DNA from: a virus
Virus record (IMG/VR): IMGVR_UViG_3300030382_001470
Location: 1-35,820 of that record
Length of the DNA stretch: 35,820 bases
Reading direction: 5' to 3' (one strand)
The notes under the pieces were generated by a model. The model was not told the DNA's origin. It ran no database searches and was given only the letters and a program-made list of their open reading frames with translations. Positions 7,301 through 15,094 of the stretch are shown one piece after another. Position 1 is the first letter of the stretch, and each line of letters opens with the position of its first letter. The position numbers and the translations under genes are program-made.

Positions 7301-7681
7301 ACACTTGTTAATAAATTACCAAATATAAAAGGATCATCGAAAGCCATTTTACCAGCACTAGGCATTGGTAGCTTATTAGTTGCACCAGCAATTGCCGAAG
7401 CAGCATTATGGGGTAGAAATCCAACTTGGTTTGACAGAGGTAAACAGTATTTAAGAGAATTTCTTGGCAATACAAAAGTTGCTAGTGGGATTGATGAAGA
7501 ACCAGGATATTTGAATACTTTAGGAATCTTTGGTGATTATGATCCTAAGAAACTACGAGAATTCGGTCGTAGGCGCAAATCTGGATTAACTGGTAAAGGG
7601 AACGCATCTATTATTAATCTTCTTAAACCTTCTACTCGGAATGATTTTGCTGATAGAGGAAGAAGAACTAGGAGGAATTGA
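4376..7681 (+). CDS. very large hypothetical protein between the two terminase genes
   Basis: 1101 residues, not recognised. The N-terminal 270 residues are mixed alpha/beta and basic. The middle (about 330-700) is polar, low in Cys, with Gln/Thr/Asp-rich linkers. A Pro-rich hinge (PPEKPPER) at about 842-849 precedes a compact stretch at about 852-900 starting with Gly-Asp-Val-Val-Arg-Tyr, reminiscent of an SH3-like beta barrel. One hydrophobic segment at about 987-1012 could be a membrane helix, and the tail is Arg-rich. Size and lack of enzymatic motifs fit a virion or ejected protein; a toxin or other effector is possible. The start overlaps the upstream stop by 8 nt and lacks a strong ribosome binding site. 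Confidence 0.75.
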   Translation: MAKKRRGQTERNVEKRYIEVAGDWELSDHDLVEKIKENFLNVATAKENQGKIWITRGTGMGKDGKLFTEGSKNLQHTGGRKDFAGYVESSNKVKAAHHKWVDKGKVTKEPPTNLAQTEKLHLIKPRTSVGSIISHAARDYNKQIYQKALSEGLPAKAAEARKNAQGIRILAVTTGKFSSEGRSWQEKVDLREAYIKGIGAKQKAFFTRSGTLESKPEQMAREMYDRVAAYVKEQGLVKKTSLTKTRDFFIDAVNAKKFKNPEMAKEFKAGARQFLINKELDIHYKGDSSKPYLTRDALEAIKGWHPGSLITSASQTIPNYAQLPGQTETTYTGNTLVNAVTRQEGPDLPENVKLGKGDQAVHVDRMTERYLSSHFAEQLDEQGQVIQKFENPNVEENVTTWMDELGDEAETTMKKTKTYSTRGGTWSWESPTQATIWKDYPGQIYWSEQVDTGLTPSQWVNTLDVAETPKTALTTNLLAAQQHAYGMQSPHSVTTDALKEFVKPKAEFDVVSGEKIAAVAPSVDTDQHLDRTNLLMQQDMENISDVAKQGFKQGGKTLLTAFDAGKVGQSVAEDSPIKPISEIRTQVMEIPGTLSVTAVPDQSEGTFQPTFEERQQMAKFKEDTQANREAWDRQVARKIQEYEDRGRKPYVAPKPVKGQTIAHLGKGDKKSTLINSLAELAAKRKGGDMSNYMGEGDLGIPGATTSNTAPITEADIAPTVSKKDVQNPRTKIANLLINSPDSEMPEDYGKFFRSQAEAIDQRESASPRKPYMQQRQELIDSGEVPPDYFDEKYMGKNERGQTEIQRYDQSRALEKWRYETGLTDWRGNVIKGTDFGLKKPPEKPPERKIPQFKSGDVVRYTNKEGESYSMTVSKGEHIHGINIVYHKAAKGWASSEVSTGRRMFTGGTRKDVIAKTQKFLSDPKEATNALKVIKEVRAKNAKAGIGPAAETIELFKSRITGAYDTKTNVRKKAVKTLVNKLPNIKGSSKAILPALGIGSLLVAPAIAEAALWGRNPTWFDRGKQYLREFLGNTKVASGIDEEPGYLNTLGIFGDYDPKKLREFGRRRKSGLTGKGNASIINLLKPSTRNDFADRGRRTRRN

Positions 7682-7682
7682 T

Positions 7683-9077
7683 ATGTCAAAACGAAAACAA
7701 AAAAAATTAGCAAGATTATTGGACCTTACCAGGCATAAGCCAGGTGATGAGAAAAAAGAAGGTCAGGTAGCTGCTGCATTTGTTCAAGAGGATCTGCTAC
7801 CACAAACTAAAACAGTAGTAAAGAAAGAGGAAGCACCTAATCTTGTCAAGCCAAATAAAAGAGTTACTAATAATGACCAGAAGACAATTCTAACTCGTGG
7901 ATCTACTGGAGAAGGTGCATTTAAGTCACGAGAAGAATTTTGGGGTGGATTTGATACACGATGGCGACAAAGTAGAGAATTAGTAGCTGCAAGAGATACT
8001 CCTGATCCTAAAATAAAAACAGAGAAAAAATGGGGTGGAGAATTAATTACAACGTTAGACTTAGATAATCCTCCAATTGATCAGATTAGTGGAAAACCAA
8101 TACCTGGTCGGTATGAAACTGATCACCCTGTTCCTCAATCTATAATAAAAAGAAGAACTACTCATCCAGTTGGAGCAAATAAATGGCCTAAATGGGTACT
8201 TGATAAACATGGTCCAAGCATTACCATGAAACAAGCACGGAATATTAAAAATGAAAGGCGTGTACTTCAAACTACTTCACCTGAAAGTAACCAGCTTAAA
8301 TCAAATAAGGGGTTAATGGATTATGACTCAGAATTTGGTTGGGGTAATAAGGATAACCCATTGAATTATAAGCCGAAAGTACAAGCACAAAGATATCATG
8401 ATGCTTTAAAGTATGCAGCGGAGGAGACTGGTAAGCACATGATGACTAGAGAAGAGGGCTATAAATATATTCAAATGACTGGTAAACAGCCTACAGTTCC
8501 AGGTTGGGATAATCCTGAATTCAGTCCTCCTGCATACTTTCCTCCTACAGTTGGCAAAGATGCACCAAAAGAACTTATATCTCGTTCTGCTTCTATCATA
8601 ACAAAACAAAAATTAGTTTCGACTGAGAGTAATGTATTAGAAGCATCAGATCAAAGTAGTACTAAGCCAAAGTCAACTAACCAGCCTAAAATAGCAGCTG
8701 CACCTTCAACTGCAAAATCTCTGGAAAATAAGTCTGACTATGAATATTCAGCAAAAAAGCAATGGCGCAGAAAAGTAGGTACTAAAACATGGGAGAAAGT
8801 TCCACCAGTTAAGAAAAAGACAGATATAAAGAAAACGACTACTGGTGAATATGAGTTCTCAAAAAAAGGACAATGGCGTAGAAAAATAGGAACAAAAAAT
8901 TGGGAAAAAGTACCCAAAAAAAATAAACCTGTATCTGCGTTAAAAAAAATGTTCCCTGGTATTAATGCACCTATACTTGTAAAAAATGATAAAGGAGTTC
9001 TAGTTACTGAACGAGTTAAAACGACAGAAGAGAATCGTAAAAAGAAAATAAAAATTGATGAAGAAGATATATGGTGA
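7683..9077 (+). CDS. hypothetical protein with possible HNH-like region and two C-terminal repeats
   Basis: 464 residues from the ATG at 7683, chosen because AGGAGG sits seven bases before it; the frame itself is open from 7641. Residues 147-148 are Asp-His followed by Pro-x-P-x-S, and about 55 residues later comes N-Q-L-K-S-N-K-G (203-210). This resembles the D-H ... N ... N/K layout of HNH nucleases, though the usual Cys or second His is not evident. The C-terminal part has two 22-residue repeats (353-374 and 390-411) with 17 identical positions, each with a Q-W-R-R-K core, followed by a Lys-rich tail. HNH proteins next to the large terminase assist packaging in some phages. The nuclease call is tentative. 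Confidence 0.6.
   Translation: MSKRKQKKLARLLDLTRHKPGDEKKEGQVAAAFVQEDLLPQTKTVVKKEEAPNLVKPNKRVTNNDQKTILTRGSTGEGAFKSREEFWGGFDTRWRQSRELVAARDTPDPKIKTEKKWGGELITTLDLDNPPIDQISGKPIPGRYETDHPVPQSIIKRRTTHPVGANKWPKWVLDKHGPSITMKQARNIKNERRVLQTTSPESNQLKSNKGLMDYDSEFGWGNKDNPLNYKPKVQAQRYHDALKYAAEETGKHMMTREEGYKYIQMTGKQPTVPGWDNPEFSPPAYFPPTVGKDAPKELISRSASIITKQKLVSTESNVLEASDQSSTKPKSTNQPKIAAAPSTAKSLENKSDYEYSAKKQWRRKVGTKTWEKVPPVKKKTDIKKTTTGEYEFSKKGQWRRKIGTKNWEKVPKKNKPVSALKKMFPGINAPILVKNDKGVLVTERVKTTEENRKKKIKIDEEDIW
8739..8915 (+). repeat. two in-frame copies of a 22-codon repeat
   Basis: Copies at 8739-8804 and 8850-8915 encode Y-E-[YF]-S ... Q-W-R-R-K-[VI]-G-T-K-x-W-E-K-V-P. They are 111 nt apart and share 17 of 22 residues. 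The Trp/Arg/Lys core suggests a small binding unit, perhaps for DNA or peptidoglycan. The DNA has drifted at third positions, so the duplication is not recent. Confidence 0.8.
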
Positions 9078-9080
9078 GAG

Positions 9081-10535
9081 TTGGATGTGAGTAACGCTGA
9101 ACGTGCTATATCAATTGCAGAAGCAATAGTTGAGGCAGAAGAAACTAATAAACTTCTTCAGTATGAGCCTTATGAATATCAAAAGAGATTTCATAATGCA
9201 AAAGACAATACTGGAAAGTTAGCTCGACAACGCCTTTTAATGGCAGCTAATAAGACAGGAAAGACATACTGCGGAGCCGTTGAACTTGCAATACATTTAA
9301 CAGGGATCTACCCAAACTGGTGGACAGGAGCTAGATTTAAAAGACCAGTTACAGTATGGGCTGCTGGCAACACTACAGGTAATACAAGAGATATAGTACA
9401 GGCAGAGCTATTAGGTGAACCAGGTGATCCTGAAGAATATGGTAAAGGTGCAATACCTAGAGAACTTATTGTAGGTACACCTTTAAGATTACCAGGTATC
9501 CCAAATGCTGTGCAAAGCCTAGTTGTTAAACATAAATCTGGAAAGAACTCAAAATTAATGTTTAAATCATATGAGCAGGGCAAACAGCAATGGATGGGTA
9601 AAGCAGTAGATGTTGTCTGGTTGGATGAGGAACCTCCACAGGATATATACTCTCAAGCACTTCGGGCATCTTTGAAGTCTGGTGGACTTGTGTATATGAC
9701 TTTTACTCCAGAAACAGGGATGACTCCAGTAGTTACTCAGTTTATGACAAAGCTAGGTAGCTCACAGGCATTGTTCTCTGCGACATGGGATGACGCACCT
9801 CATCTGAATGAGGATATCAAGGAAGAGATACTTCGAGCGTTGCCTCCACATGAACGTGAAATGCGTTCTAAGGGTGTCCCTGTTTTTGGTTCTGGATTAG
9901 TATTTCCTAATATGGAAGATCAGATCCGATGTGAGCCATTTGCTATACCAGAGTATTGGCCTCGTATCTGTGGTATAGATTTCGGTTGGGACCACCCTAC
10001 TGCTGCCGTGTGGCTTGCATGGGATCGTGATACTGATGTGGTATATGTTTATGATTGTTATCGTCAATCTTCTGCCACACCAGTTATACATGCTGCTGCA
10101 ATTAAAGAAAGGGGTGCATGGGTTCCTGTAGTATGGCCTCATGATGGGTCACAGCATGATAAAGGATCAGGTCAGTCTCTTGCAGATATATATAGAAAGC
10201 AGGGAATTAAGATGTTGGGAACACATTTTAAGAATCCTGGTGGTGATATTGCAATTGAACCTGGTATTATGGAAATTCTTCAAAGAATGGAAACTGGAAG
10301 ATTTAAAGTATTTAATTACTTGAATGACTGGTATGAAGAAGTTCGAATGTATCATCGTAAAGATGGTAAAATTGTCGCAAACATGGATGACTTAATGAGT
10401 GCAACCAGATATGCAACACAATCATTACAATTTGCTTCTTTAAACAAGGAGAGTAAAAAAAGAACTAGGAAAGCTATAGGATCTGGACCTGGTGAATGGA
10501 ATTACTTTCCAATTGAAAAACAAGTATATGCATAG
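9081..10535 (+). CDS. terL: terminase large subunit (ATPase-nuclease packaging motor)
   Basis: 484 residues. It drives DNA into the prohead at the portal and cuts the concatemer. The Walker A motif is A-A-N-K-T-G-K-T at 55-62. The Walker B motif is V-V-W-L-D-E-E at 178-184, with Asp182 and Glu183 as the metal and catalytic acids. The nuclease domain starts at C-G-I-D-F-G-W-D-H-P with Asp300, then Asp355 in W-P-H-D-G, and the final acids Asp436-Asp437 in M-D-D-L-M-S. It is shorter than T7 gp19 (586 aa). The frame opens with TTG at 9081; GTG at 9087 is an alternative with better GAGAG spacing. The start is therefore uncertain; the function is not. Confidence 0.95.
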   Translation: MDVSNAERAISIAEAIVEAEETNKLLQYEPYEYQKRFHNAKDNTGKLARQRLLMAANKTGKTYCGAVELAIHLTGIYPNWWTGARFKRPVTVWAAGNTTGNTRDIVQAELLGEPGDPEEYGKGAIPRELIVGTPLRLPGIPNAVQSLVVKHKSGKNSKLMFKSYEQGKQQWMGKAVDVVWLDEEPPQDIYSQALRASLKSGGLVYMTFTPETGMTPVVTQFMTKLGSSQALFSATWDDAPHLNEDIKEEILRALPPHEREMRSKGVPVFGSGLVFPNMEDQIRCEPFAIPEYWPRICGIDFGWDHPTAAVWLAWDRDTDVVYVYDCYRQSSATPVIHAAAIKERGAWVPVVWPHDGSQHDKGSGQSLADIYRKQGIKMLGTHFKNPGGDIAIEPGIMEILQRMETGRFKVFNYLNDWYEEVRMYHRKDGKIVANMDDLMSATRYATQSLQFASLNKESKKRTRKAIGSGPGEWNYFPIEKQVYA

Positions 10536-10543
10536 GAGATATT

Positions 10544-11149
10544 ATGAAATTTAGTCTTGGAGGCTCATCAGGTGATTGGTGGGGTAAATTTGCAAAGAAT
10601 TTTACTGATAGAGGAGGAGAAATCGGTAAATTTGGCAAAGGATTCACTACTAGCTTAAGCAATACTAGAGACTATCTTAGTGATCGAAGAACTGTTAGTG
10701 GAGATATTGGTGATATGTTATTTCATCAAAAGAATCCAACTGGTAGATTAAGTGGTGGACTTGACAGACTAAGCGAAAATACGATGGGATTGTCAAGACA
10801 ACTATCACCATTATGGGAAGGTGGCTTAACAAAACCAGGTGGTACATTTAAAGATGTATTTGGGAATGAAGAAGAAGGAGGTTTGTTGGCTATGTGGTCT
10901 GCCCGAGCAGGACATCATTTGTTTGGGAGAGATGTTTATGCTGATAAGGATGGTAGTTCTGGTTCTGGTGGAAGCGGAGCTACAGTCGATGATTCAGAAG
11001 ATCCAAGTTTAATCAATCAGGGTAATTGGACTGCAGCTGCTCAGATCGGAAAGATAGATAGGAGGAATCTTGCAGAAATAAAAGCTGGTGGATACCATGA
11101 TCGTGCAAAGACACAACGTGGTCGCCTTAATGTTAAAGATATATCATAA
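10544..11149 (+). CDS. Gly/Ser-rich hypothetical protein
   Basis: 201 residues, not recognised. It starts nine bases after the large terminase with AGGAG at good distance. The N-terminus has Gly/Trp-rich turns (residues 5-14) and repeated Gly-Lys-Phe units. A Ser/Gly linker lies near residue 140, and the tail is Arg/Lys/Gly-rich. It precedes another Gly-rich protein of similar style, and together they sit between large terminase and portal. A head or connector accessory role is plausible by position only. Confidence 0.7.
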   Translation: MKFSLGGSSGDWWGKFAKNFTDRGGEIGKFGKGFTTSLSNTRDYLSDRRTVSGDIGDMLFHQKNPTGRLSGGLDRLSENTMGLSRQLSPLWEGGLTKPGGTFKDVFGNEEEGGLLAMWSARAGHHLFGRDVYADKDGSSGSGGSGATVDDSEDPSLINQGNWTAAAQIGKIDRRNLAEIKAGGYHDRAKTQRGRLNVKDIS

Positions 11150-11169
11150 ACTTAGTATAAGGAGATAAT

Positions 11170-12201
11170 ATGGGACTATTTGGAAGTGGAGGAGGAACAT
11201 TAGGTTTAGGTGGTACAAAATATGATCCTACTACATATGGTGGTACTACTGGCGATATAACAGGAGGACTACAAGATGCTGGTGAAACAATAACAGAAGG
11301 AGCAAAAGGTTTTTGGGATGAGGCAGGGAATTGGGTAGCAAATCTCTATGATGATGCAGGGATTTTTATAGGAGAAATGGGGCAAGGTGACTGGACTGGA
11401 TGGACAGATCACGGCAAGATGGTTGCAGAAATGCAGGGTTTTGCAGATCCATCTCTAGTACCAGATTGGTTAAAAGATATGTGGGGTAAGGGGGAACAGG
11501 CATTTTATGAAGGAATGGATACAGGATCGGAGGTTTTAGGAGATAAACTTGGTGATGATCCAGTTGGAGACATAAAAGATGCTACAGGAGATGCCGAAGA
11601 TAAGATTAATGAAAATATTGCTGATATAAATGAGGATATTGAAACAGGTATTGATGAAAATACTGATACTCTCAATCAGATGGAAGACACAGTCAATAGT
11701 AATGTTGCAGATGCTAATGTAGCTCTCGACAATTTAAACGCTGTTGTTAATGATACAAGCACTATAATAAATCAAGGTCTTGATGCATCTATTAATACTA
11801 ACAATCCTAATGCTTTAATTACGAATCCTCAAGGCTGGTATGATTCAAATATTGAGGGGTTGCGACAAGGACCAGGTAAAGTTTGGTATGATTGGGCAAC
11901 AGGAAAAGATGAAGATGCCATCATAGATCATGCTGCAACAAATATAGGTAATCTATTTCTAGATTATGGTGAGGATTTAGGTAATATGTTTGGGGGCCTT
12001 ATAGATCATGCCTTTGATTGGAGTGATGATGGAGCAAGTGACGAATTAAGAAATAGAAAACGCCCGACTAATGCTGGAGATCCATTTGGTCTTGAAGGTA
12101 CATCACGAAGATTAGTTGAAACACAAGATACTTTCCAATCAAGACAGAATAGAAAGGCGCAAATAGCTCCTTCTATGATAAACAAGGGTAATTACGCATA
12201 G
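11170..12201 (+). CDS. Gly-rich, acidic hypothetical protein with central coiled coil
   Basis: 343 residues, not recognised. AAGGAG precedes the ATG. Residues 1-60 are Gly/Thr-rich like the start of the preceding protein. Residues about 145-200 form an acidic helical run with repeated Asn/Asp-Ile units typical of a trimeric coiled coil. The C-terminus is Arg/Gln-rich. The organisation, flexible Gly-rich head plus coiled coil, fits a virion appendage or internal protein. It lies directly upstream of the portal. Confidence 0.7.
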   Translation: MGLFGSGGGTLGLGGTKYDPTTYGGTTGDITGGLQDAGETITEGAKGFWDEAGNWVANLYDDAGIFIGEMGQGDWTGWTDHGKMVAEMQGFADPSLVPDWLKDMWGKGEQAFYEGMDTGSEVLGDKLGDDPVGDIKDATGDAEDKINENIADINEDIETGIDENTDTLNQMEDTVNSNVADANVALDNLNAVVNDTSTIINQGLDASINTNNPNALITNPQGWYDSNIEGLRQGPGKVWYDWATGKDEDAIIDHAATNIGNLFLDYGEDLGNMFGGLIDHAFDWSDDGASDELRNRKRPTNAGDPFGLEGTSRRLVETQDTFQSRQNRKAQIAPSMINKGNYA

Positions 12202-12209
12202 GTAAAATT

Positions 12210-13871
12210 ATGGCACAATATGGGGAGAAAGATCCTTTAGGTTCTAGGATTGACAAACACTACGAATATTTAAAAGGTAAGCGTACTACCTGGGAACGCC
12301 ATTGGCAGGAACTTGCCGAATATGTATTACCTCATAGATCAGACTTTACTTCAAAACGTTCACTAGGTGAAGAACGCTTAGAGATGGCATTTGAAGGTAC
12401 AGCAATGAGAGCATTAAAACGTTTTGCATCACAAATACATAATGTATTTACACCTATGGGTGCTGAATGGTTTAAACTTACAACTGGAGTTACAGAAGTT
12501 GATAAACAAAGAGATGTCCAACTATGGTTAGAAAATGCTACAAAAATTGTTAAACATCATATATCACGCCCATCCTCTAATTTCCACAGCGCAGTATATC
12601 AGTACTACCTCGAAGCGGGTGCTTTTGGGACTGGTATCATTTTTGTTGAAGATATTCCTGGTCTTGGTCCTCGTTACCGCAACTTCCCTCTTTCTGATTG
12701 TGTATTGGCTGCTGGAGGTGAAATGGAAATTGACACGATCTACAGACTCTACAAACAAACTGCAAAGGATTTAGTAAGTCGGTATCCTGCAGAGAGTCTT
12801 CCAGAAGATATACTTAAAAAAGGCTTTGGGGATAAGATGCTGGAAGATGAAGATGTAGTGCATTTAGTAACACCATCATGGACTTTAATGGAGTTCCTAC
12901 CTGAAAAATGGGAAAAACCATATGTTGCAATTACTTATTTAAAAGATAAGAAACATGTAATTCAGGTTGGTGGATATGATGAGATGCCATATATCTGTGC
13001 AAGATGGGAGAGATCAGATAGAGAAATTTATGGCAGAGGTCCAGCATGGGAAGTATTACCTGATATGCGTTTAATGAATGAAGTTGAGAAGGTATATCTA
13101 AAAGGTGTACAAAAAGCTATTGCACCTCCTATGTTTGTTCCAGATTCAGGACTCCTTGATCCACTTGATACAACACCTGATGCAATTAACTATTACAATG
13201 TAGGTATAGGTGGTAAAGATATGATATTTCCAGTACCCAATGCTGGTAAGGTTGAATATGCAATGGATTTAAGTGCTAAACTTACAGGCTCTATAAAAGA
13301 AGGATTTTTTCTTGATGTCCTGGAATTACCTGGTCCAACTGCACCAGATGGAGATGTAATGAGATTTTCTGCAACCGAAGTATCAGTCCGTATGAGACAG
13401 AGAATGCCTGTACTTGGGCCACTTTTAGCTCGTCAGGAGAATGAATTTCTTGATCCTCTTATCAGAAGAACAGTAAATATACTAATGCGATCAATGATGC
13501 TTGGTCCTTTACCGCCTGTATTAGAACAAATTGGCTACAGGATAGAATATTTGAATCCAATATCTATTTCATTGAGGAGTGGAGAAGTAAATTCAATGGT
13601 ACAATTATTTGAAATGATAATGCCTCTGGCACAAATAGATCAAACTATTCCAATGTATTTTGATACTCAAAAAATATTAAAGAATACAGCTGAAGTCCTG
13701 CAAGTACCTCCTTCTAACTTGAGATCAGAAGAAGAAGTACAGGAGATTATTAAGAGACAACAGCAACAACAGCAAATGCAGATGGAACAACAACAAGCAC
13801 AAGTGATGGCACAAGTAGATGAAAGTCAGGCTAATGCTGAAGCAAAAAGGTCACAAGCTAGGGCAGCATGA
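12210..13871 (+). CDS. portal (head-tail connector) protein, T7 gp8-like
   Basis: 553 residues, close to T7 gp8 (536). The portal is a dodecameric ring at one head vertex through which DNA enters and leaves and on which the tail is built. The N-terminal pattern W-x-x-H-W-Q-E-L-A-E-Y-V-L-P and then S-Q-I-H-N-V-F-T-P-M-G-A-E-W-F at about residues 28-92 is typical of this podovirus connector family. The C-terminal end (from about 514) is a Gln-rich coil, also usual. It overlaps the next gene as ATGA and is followed by scaffold and capsid genes. Confidence 0.93.
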   Translation: MAQYGEKDPLGSRIDKHYEYLKGKRTTWERHWQELAEYVLPHRSDFTSKRSLGEERLEMAFEGTAMRALKRFASQIHNVFTPMGAEWFKLTTGVTEVDKQRDVQLWLENATKIVKHHISRPSSNFHSAVYQYYLEAGAFGTGIIFVEDIPGLGPRYRNFPLSDCVLAAGGEMEIDTIYRLYKQTAKDLVSRYPAESLPEDILKKGFGDKMLEDEDVVHLVTPSWTLMEFLPEKWEKPYVAITYLKDKKHVIQVGGYDEMPYICARWERSDREIYGRGPAWEVLPDMRLMNEVEKVYLKGVQKAIAPPMFVPDSGLLDPLDTTPDAINYYNVGIGGKDMIFPVPNAGKVEYAMDLSAKLTGSIKEGFFLDVLELPGPTAPDGDVMRFSATEVSVRMRQRMPVLGPLLARQENEFLDPLIRRTVNILMRSMMLGPLPPVLEQIGYRIEYLNPISISLRSGEVNSMVQLFEMIMPLAQIDQTIPMYFDTQKILKNTAEVLQVPPSNLRSEEEVQEIIKRQQQQQQMQMEQQQAQVMAQVDESQANAEAKRSQARAA

Positions 13872-14137
13872 ACTTCCCTTTCGCTGAGAGGAAAATAGAA
13901 GCAGAATTATTTAGGAATGTATTTGGTAGTGAAGAAGGAAAAGAACTTCTTGCAATACTTGCTAAAAATTTTCATGTTTATAAGACAGTACAAACTCCTG
14001 ATCCTTATATCTCCGCCTATCAAGAAGGTCAAAGATCAGTTGTTATTAAAATGATGGAGATAATAAATACAGATCTGGATGCTGTAAAAAGGCGTATGGA
14101 TCAAATTGAAACTGAACGAATTAAAAGGAGACAATAA
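13868..14137 (+). CDS. Bbp19-like phage protein
   Basis: 89 residues. The stretch N-V-F-G-S-E-E-G-K-E-L-L at about 17-28, followed by D-P-Y-x-x-A-Y-x-E-G-Q-R-S-V at about 45-58, matches the conserved layout of the small Bbp19-type phage proteins, which usually lie among portal and capsid genes. Their biochemical role is not established to my knowledge; a head-assembly accessory is the usual guess. It is coupled to the portal gene (ATGA) and to the scaffold gene (TAATG). The C-terminus is a charged helix. Confidence 0.7.
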   Translation: MNFPFAERKIEAELFRNVFGSEEGKELLAILAKNFHVYKTVQTPDPYISAYQEGQRSVVIKMMEIINTDLDAVKRRMDQIETERIKRRQ

Positions 14138-14976
14138 TGGAAGAAATGACTACTGAAGCTACCCCTGATGAGTCAGGACAAGTTGCTTCTGGATCAGGTG
14201 TTGGGACACCCGAATCATCTCACTTTGATAGAATGCAATTCGATCCAACATCTTTGCCTGAAGGTTTAAGGAATGAACCTAGTCTTCAGACATTTACATC
14301 TGTAGATAACTTAGCTAAATCCTATGTTAATGCAGTTAAGAAAATTGGTGGAAACCCTGACCATCTTGTACAGTTACCACAAGAAGGAGAATCGAGGGAC
14401 AATTTCTACAACAAGATCGGTAGACCAGAAACACCAGAAGGTTACGATTTTGGTGAGGATGACGGTAGATTAGACTTTTATCGTAATGCAACTCACCAAC
14501 TCGGTCTTACTCAAGATCAAGCGGCAAATATGCTAAAGCTATATGCTTCTGTCGAAGAAGAGCAATCCAAAGCAGCTGACAAGCAAAATGCAGATTTTGC
14601 AGTTAACAGTCAGATCAATCTCAAAAGAGAATGGGGAACTAACTACGACAGTAATATTGATATGGCTCAACGTGCATTTGCACAATTTGCATCACCTGAA
14701 TTTAGTAAATTAATGGATGAAACTGGTTTAGGTAATCATCCTGAATTACTAAAAGCGTTCTCTAAAGTAGGACAAATGTTAGGTGATGACCAATTAGTAG
14801 TTGGATCTGGTATTGGAGGACAAGCACAAAGTCCACAAATGGCAAAGGAGGAGATTGAGAGTCTTTATCAAGATAAAGAATTCTCCAAGTCATATTTGGA
14901 CAAGACTGATGTCAACCATAAAGCAGCATCCAATAAAATGGATAAGTTGTTTAGAACAGCTTACCCTGGTAGATAA
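14137..14976 (+). CDS. scaffolding (capsid assembly) protein, T7 gp9-like
   Basis: 279 residues, near T7 gp9 (307). Scaffold proteins guide the coat into a prohead and then leave. The N-terminal third is acidic and Ser/Gly/Glu-rich. A P-E-G-Y-D-F-G segment near residue 105 and an L-K-R-E-W-G-T-N-Y-D segment near residue 166 are typical of podovirus scaffold proteins, as is the helical Gln/Ala-rich C-terminal half. It lies between portal and major capsid. GGAG sits seven bases before the start, inside the end of the previous gene. Confidence 0.87.
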   Translation: MEEMTTEATPDESGQVASGSGVGTPESSHFDRMQFDPTSLPEGLRNEPSLQTFTSVDNLAKSYVNAVKKIGGNPDHLVQLPQEGESRDNFYNKIGRPETPEGYDFGEDDGRLDFYRNATHQLGLTQDQAANMLKLYASVEEEQSKAADKQNADFAVNSQINLKREWGTNYDSNIDMAQRAFAQFASPEFSKLMDETGLGNHPELLKAFSKVGQMLGDDQLVVGSGIGGQAQSPQMAKEEIESLYQDKEFSKSYLDKTDVNHKAASNKMDKLFRTAYPGR

Positions 14977-15094
14977 ATTAAGCCAAATAAGAGATTTAGA
15001 AGAAGATAATCTAATGACCTTCCAATAAATTATCTGCGACCCATTTGGATAATCGCTAGGCTATTGAACCTTTTTTAACCTTATAGGAAACAAT

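Noticed and set aside
14977-15094. Intrinsic terminator with T-run before the capsid gene
   Set aside because: The T6 run is not preceded directly by a good stem; short GATAAT/ATTATC pairing lies too far upstream.
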